Assembly (NCBI RefSeq): GCF_016107305.1
Contig: NZ_RCVR01000023.1
Span: 1 to 64,000 of the forward strand
Source: Roseomonas sp. KE2513
Lineage (GTDB): Bacteria; Pseudomonadota; Alphaproteobacteria; Acetobacterales; Acetobacteraceae
Reading direction: 5' to 3'
DNA length: 64,000 bases
This document shows, in pieces, positions 60,584 through 64,000 of this stretch. The notes under the pieces were generated by a model. It was given only the letters and a program-made list of their open reading frames with translations. It was not told where the DNA came from and did no database searches. Within the stretch, counting starts at the first letter, position 1. The number at the start of each line of letters is the position of its first letter. A program made the translations under genes and the position numbers.

Positions 60584-62454
60584 GCGTGGCGGTCGGCTCG
60601 GAAAGCGCGGCGACCGAGAGGCGGGAGGCCGGGGCCGTCGCGTTCTTCGAGCGCCTCCTGCGCCACCTCGTCGAGGTTCCGGCGGCCGCCATCGTGCTCG
60701 CGGAGATCGGCATCCTCTTCGCGGGCGTGGTCGCGCGCTTCGCCCTGCACCGGCCCATCGTATGGTCGGACGAGCTGGCCTCGATTCTCTTCCTATGGCT
60801 GGCCATGCTGGGCTCGGTGATCGCGCTCCAGCGCGGACAGCACATGCGGCTGACCGCGGTGGTCACCTCCCTGCCTCCGCGTGCGCAGGTGCTGCTGGAG
60901 GTGTTGGCGGTCGGCGCCAGCGCCCTCTTCCTCGCGGCAATCCTGCCCCAGGCCGCAGAATATGCCGAGGACGAGTGGTTTATCGAGACCCCGGCGCTCG
61001 GCTGGTCCAACATGATCCGCGCGGGCGCCATTCCCGTCGGCTGCGCGCTCATGCTGGCCACCTGCGCCGTCCGGCTCCTGCGCCAGCGCGCGCTCGACCT
61101 GCTGATCGTCGCGGCCGGGCTGGGCGTGATCGCCGCGTTGTTTTGGCTCCTCGGACCCGCCATCAAGGGCATGGGGCACTGGAACCTCATCGTCTTCTTC
61201 GTGGGCTTGCTCATGTTCGGCGTGCTCTCGGGCGTGCCGATCGGCTTCTCCTTCGGGCTGGCGACCCTTGCCTATCTCTCGACCACCACCAGCGTGCCGC
61301 TGACGGTGATCGTCAGCCGCATGGACGAGGGAATGAGCTCCCTCATCCTCCTGGCCGTGCCGCTCTTCGTCTTCCTCGGCGTGCTAATCGAGATGACGGG
61401 CATGGCGAAGGCCATGGTGGACTTCCTGGCCTCGCTTCTCGGCCATGTGCGAGGCGGCCTGTCCTACGTGCTGCTCGGGGCCATGTATCTCGTCTCCGGC
61501 ATTTCGGGTGCCAAGGCCGCGGACATGGCGGCGGTGGCACCAGTGCTCTTCCCCGAGATGCGACGGCGCGGATCGAATGAGGGCGAGATGGTCTCCCTCC
61601 TCTCAGCCTCGGGCGCGATGAGCGAGACGATCCCACCCTCGCTCGTGCTGATCACCATCGGTTCCGTCACAGGCGTCTCCATTGCCGCACTCTTTACCGG
61701 CGGGCTGCTGCCCGGCTTTGTGCTCGCGCTGGCACTGGCCGTCATCGCCTGGCGGCGCTCGCGCGACGAGGACATGTCGGGCGTGCAGCGTCCCTCGGCA
61801 GGCGTGATCCTGAAAGCTTTGCTGGTCGCGCTGCCGGCGCTCGTCCTTCCATTCCTCATCCGCGCGGCGGTGGTGGAGGGCGTGGCCACGGCAACGGAGG
61901 TTTCCACCATCGGGATCGGCTACGCCGTCATCGCCGGCCTGCTCTTCTACCGCAGCTTTGACTGGCGCCGGATCTACCCGATGCTGGTGGAGACGGCCGC
62001 ACTTTCGGGCGCGATCCTGCTCATCATCGGCACCGCGACCGGCATGGCATGGGCGCTGACCCAATCAGGCTTCTCGCGCGACCTGGCCGCGGCCATGCAG
62101 GCGATGCCCGGTGGCCGCTGGGGCTTCCTGCTGGTCTCAATCCTCGCCTTCATCGTGCTGGGCAGCATCCTCGAGGGCATCCCCGCTATCGTCCTCTTCG
62201 GGCCGCTACTCTTCCCTATTGCCCGACAGCTCGGCGTGGACGAGGTGCACTACGCCATCGTTGTCATCCTCGCGATGGGCCTGGGGCTTTTCGCGCCACC
62301 CTTCGGCGTCGGCTACTATGCCGCCTGCGCTATCGGCCGGGTGAGTCCGGACGCGGCCATGCGGCGAATCTGGCCCTATATGGGCGCGCTGCTGGTCGGG
62401 CTGCTGGTGGTGGCGGCGGTGCCCTGGATCTCCACCGGCTTTCTCGGGCGCTGA
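60580..62454 (+). CDS. TRAP transporter permease, DctQ-DctM fusion
   Basis: Inner-membrane protein of 624 residues. Residues about 30-190 are the small DctQ subunit (four helices, with RPIVWSDELASILFLWLAMLG). Residues about 195-620 are the large DctM subunit (SGVPIGFSFGLATLAYL, GISGAKAADMAAVAPVLFPEM, SAMSETIPPS-type block at SGAMSETIPPS). Together with DctP it imports a carboxylate by sodium symport. Start GTG overlaps the DctP stop. The fusion is a known minor arrangement. A good terminator follows. Confidence 0.93.
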   Translation: MSVAVGSESAATERREAGAVAFFERLLRHLVEVPAAAIVLAEIGILFAGVVARFALHRPIVWSDELASILFLWLAMLGSVIALQRGQHMRLTAVVTSLPPRAQVLLEVLAVGASALFLAAILPQAAEYAEDEWFIETPALGWSNMIRAGAIPVGCALMLATCAVRLLRQRALDLLIVAAGLGVIAALFWLLGPAIKGMGHWNLIVFFVGLLMFGVLSGVPIGFSFGLATLAYLSTTTSVPLTVIVSRMDEGMSSLILLAVPLFVFLGVLIEMTGMAKAMVDFLASLLGHVRGGLSYVLLGAMYLVSGISGAKAADMAAVAPVLFPEMRRRGSNEGEMVSLLSASGAMSETIPPSLVLITIGSVTGVSIAALFTGGLLPGFVLALALAVIAWRRSRDEDMSGVQRPSAGVILKALLVALPALVLPFLIRAAVVEGVATATEVSTIGIGYAVIAGLLFYRSFDWRRIYPMLVETAALSGAILLIIGTATGMAWALTQSGFSRDLAAAMQAMPGGRWGFLLVSILAFIVLGSILEGIPAIVLFGPLLFPIARQLGVDEVHYAIVVILAMGLGLFAPPFGVGYYAACAIGRVSPDAAMRRIWPYMGALLVGLLVVAAVPWISTGFLGR

Positions 62455-62456
62455 GT

Positions 62457-62490
62457 GGGCGGCACCGGGATGCGGTGCCGCCCCATTTCT
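62457..62490 (+). terminator. Intrinsic terminator of the TRAP operon
   Basis: Perfect 11-bp stem GGGCGGCACCG (62457-62467) with 62473-62483 around a GGATG loop, followed by CATTTCT. It begins 3 bases after the DctQM stop and also lies just beyond the stop of the convergent DUF4142 gene. Confidence 0.75.
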
Positions 62491-62494
62491 CTCC

Positions 62495-63040
62495 TCAACG
62501 CCGCGTCAGCGCCTGGGCCATGCGCAGGTGCTCCTGCAGCATCGGCAGCTCGCGCGCCGCGAAAGCCTTCACATCCGTGTCCGTGCCGTTCTGCGCCTCC
62601 GCCTGATAGGCCCGCACATCCTCCTGGTGGTCCTCGACCATGGCCTGCACATAGGCGCGGTCGAAGGCGACGCCGCGCAAGGCAGCGAGTCGGTCATAGA
62701 CCTGCTGCTGGTCCGCGCCGATGCTCGATGGAGGAGTAACCTGCTTCTGACGGGCCATCTCCATCATCTCCTGGTTGGCGCGGCCGTGGTCCTCCACCAT
62801 CCGCGCCGCGAAGCGCTTCACCGCCGGGGAACGGCCATTGCGCTGCGCCAGCTGCCCGAGCTGCACCTCCGCCATCCCGCCGCGGGCTGAGGTGGTCATG
62901 AAGGCGGCGTCGGTGGTGGAGAGCGTCGGGTTCGTCTGCGCCCGCACGGCCGCGACGCCCGTGTCGGCGGAGCGCTGCGTTTCCGCGCAGCCGACAATCA
63001 GCAGCACAGAGAGCGCCGACCCCAGAAATGCCCGGTTCAT
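62495..63040 (-). CDS. DUF4142 domain-containing lipoprotein
   Basis: Exported protein of 181 residues with a lipobox (LSVLLIVGC, C18). The helical DUF4142 domain (ferritin-like, possibly metal-binding) spans residues about 45-178: DAAFMTTSARGGMAEVQLGQLA, RFAARMVEDHGRANQEM and YVQAMVEDHQEDVRAYQ are family blocks. Function unknown; often induced by stress. AAGGAGG lies 7 bases before the ATG. A perfect EcfG-type promoter lies upstream. Confidence 0.9.
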   Translation of the reverse strand: MNRAFLGSALSVLLIVGCAETQRSADTGVAAVRAQTNPTLSTTDAAFMTTSARGGMAEVQLGQLAQRNGRSPAVKRFAARMVEDHGRANQEMMEMARQKQVTPPSSIGADQQQVYDRLAALRGVAFDRAYVQAMVEDHQEDVRAYQAEAQNGTDTDVKAFAARELPMLQEHLRMAQALTRR

Positions 63041-63125
63041 CCGATGCCTCCTTCAATAAGCTTCCCCGGCACGAACTTGCGCCGCGGGGCCGGGCAGGTC
63101 GCGCTCTGGCGGGCCCTGGCTGGCA

Positions 63126-63150
63126 AACGCGGCGAAAGGGGTTGCGTTCC
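63126..63150 (-). promoter_or_regulatory. EcfG-type (general stress) promoter of the DUF4142 gene
   Basis: Minus strand GGAAC (63150-63146), exactly 16 bases, then CGTT (63129-63126). This matches the alphaproteobacterial EcfG consensus GGAAC-N16/17-CGTT at every position. The predicted transcription start is near 63118, about 80 bases before the start codon. Confidence 0.65.
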
Positions 63151-63217
63151 CCTCTCGCCACATTCATGGCAGGGCCGTCGCGCCCGTGCCTAATTGGCTG
63201 CAGCAAGCACGCGGCAC

Positions 63218-64000
63218 TCAGGCCGCTTGGCCGCCGGCCGGCACCGCCGCCTGCGGAGGCGGTACCGCGCCGCTCGCGACCTTCAGGCACTGCGTCACCG
63301 CATCGTGCAGCGAGGCCGTAAAGTAGTCGGCGCCGACCGCCTTTGCCTGCGCCTTGTCCGTCAGCACCGCCTCCCCTTCCGGCCAGAGGCCCACGAGCAG
63401 CGGCACACCCGGCAGCCTCTGTCGAAGACGGCGCAGAAGGTAGCGGAGATGCGCGGGGCTGCCGGAGATGTCGAGGTAGGAGATGCAGACCATCGCCACG
63501 CCGGTCGCGTCAAGATGACTCACCTGCTCCCGGGAACTCGCCTCGTGCGGCACCACGCGGGCGCCCACGCCGTGCTTGGAAAGAAGCTGCGCGAGCATGG
63601 CCGAGGCCGCCTCGTCCAGCGGGCCGCGTCCCGCAAGGCAGAGCACCGGCTGCTCACCGGCCCAGGCACCCGGCCGCTCCGCCAGGGGCGGAAGGGGCAC
63701 CGAGGGTGCGGTCTCGCGTGGAGGCTCGGTCGTGCCCTTCTCCGCGGCCGCGGCGGCGGCCTTCGGTGAAGGATCCTCGTCGGGCACCGAGGCAAGGTCG
63801 CTGACAAGGCCCGAGGCGGCGTTGCGGAGCCGCTCCAGCCGGTCCGGTGGCAGCACGCCGCGCTCCACGTCGTTTGCCGCAAGGCGGAGCCCCTGCAGCG
63901 CCACCTCGTCGTAGTAGGCGGTGAGGGAACGGTCCTTCAGCAGCGTCTCCGCCTGGGAGAGCGCCTCGTCCGTGTCTCCGGCCAACATGCGCTGGTAGAA
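63218..64000 (-). CDS. AI-2E family transporter, C-terminal part (gene continues beyond the window)
   Basis: Last 260 residues of a gene whose start lies beyond 64000. The reading frame is open to the edge (FYQR before the Met at 63988). The segment FYQRMLAGDTDEALSQAE and YYDEVALQGLRLA resemble the soluble region that follows the membrane part in proteobacterial AI-2E family permeases. It then has a Pro/Ala-rich linker and a Rossmann-like domain (about 130 residues, VLCLAGRGPLDEAAS to FTASLHDAVTQCL) resembling a B12-binding fold without an obvious cobalamin His motif. The transporter assignment rests on this tail alone. Confidence 0.6.
   Translation of the reverse strand, partial: FYQRMLAGDTDEALSQAETLLKDRSLTAYYDEVALQGLRLAANDVERGVLPPDRLERLRNAASGLVSDLASVPDEDPSPKAAAAAAEKGTTEPPRETAPSVPLPPLAERPGAWAGEQPVLCLAGRGPLDEAASAMLAQLLSKHGVGARVVPHEASSREQVSHLDATGVAMVCISYLDISGSPAHLRYLLRRLRQRLPGVPLLVGLWPEGEAVLTDKAQAKAVGADYFTASLHDAVTQCLKVASGAVPPPQAAVPAGGQAA

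Noticed and set aside
1-64000. Search for tRNA, rRNA, CRISPR arrays, insertion sequences and attachment sites
   Set aside because: No cloverleaf-like sequence, regular repeat-spacer array, transposase gene or flanking direct repeats were seen on either strand.

Overview
The window is about 64 kb of very GC-rich DNA (roughly 70% by eye), densely packed with genes that mostly start at ATGA or TGATG overlaps. The gene content suggests an alphaproteobacterium close to the Roseomonas-type Acetobacteraceae. It includes a Bug-family (tripartite tricarboxylate type) binding protein, a TRAP transporter, an AtzG/AtzE-type amidase pair, a PEP-CTERM protein, ergothioneine genes and EcfG-type stress promoters. 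The taxonomic placement is inference. I saw no rRNA, tRNA, insertion sequence, phage gene or CRISPR array.

Region 1 (1-14750) is an exopolysaccharide locus. It holds a sugar-nucleotide epimerase, an asparagine-synthase-like amidotransferase, a Wzx-type flippase, a GT2-like glycosyltransferase, two CelD-type acyltransferases (one on the opposite strand), a GT4-polysaccharide deacetylase fusion, a YdcF-type membrane protein and two GT4 glycosyltransferases. It ends at a convergent PEP-CTERM surface protein gene that has a good sigma-54 (-24/-12) promoter. No exosortase, polymerase or polysaccharide export gene is visible. A small membrane-protein gene is read antisense to the 3' end of the epimerase.

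Region 2 (15168-27082) is mainly genome maintenance: a SbcD/YhaO-like nuclease with a SbcC/YhaN-like ATPase, then an Mfd-like helicase. Between them lies a two-gene operon (NodB-type deacetylase and Bug binding protein) on the minus strand. A ClsB-like phospholipase D lipoprotein and a single-domain response regulator follow.

Region 3 (27532-38648) holds the ergothioneine genes egtB and egtD downstream of a CPA2 proton antiporter. Divergent from these is a complete six-gene operon: a peptide/nickel-type ABC importer (binding protein, two permeases, fused double ATPase) followed by AtzG-like and AtzE-like amidase subunits.

Region 4 (39004-57073) is mixed. It has small unknown proteins, a lipoprotein made of 14-residue coiled-coil repeats, a DHH phosphoesterase, a GH1 glycosidase and stress genes (CsbD, HD domain). 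A CitE-like lyase is coupled to a CaiB CoA-transferase, followed by cysteine synthase, an Old Yellow Enzyme and an RND efflux pair. It ends with a PhoD-type phosphatase behind a near-perfect Pho box.

Region 5 (57123-64000) has an M20 amidohydrolase, an unknown lipoprotein, a TRAP transporter with fused DctQM, and a DUF4142 protein with a perfect EcfG-type promoter. The 3' part of an AI-2E-family transporter gene runs off the right edge.
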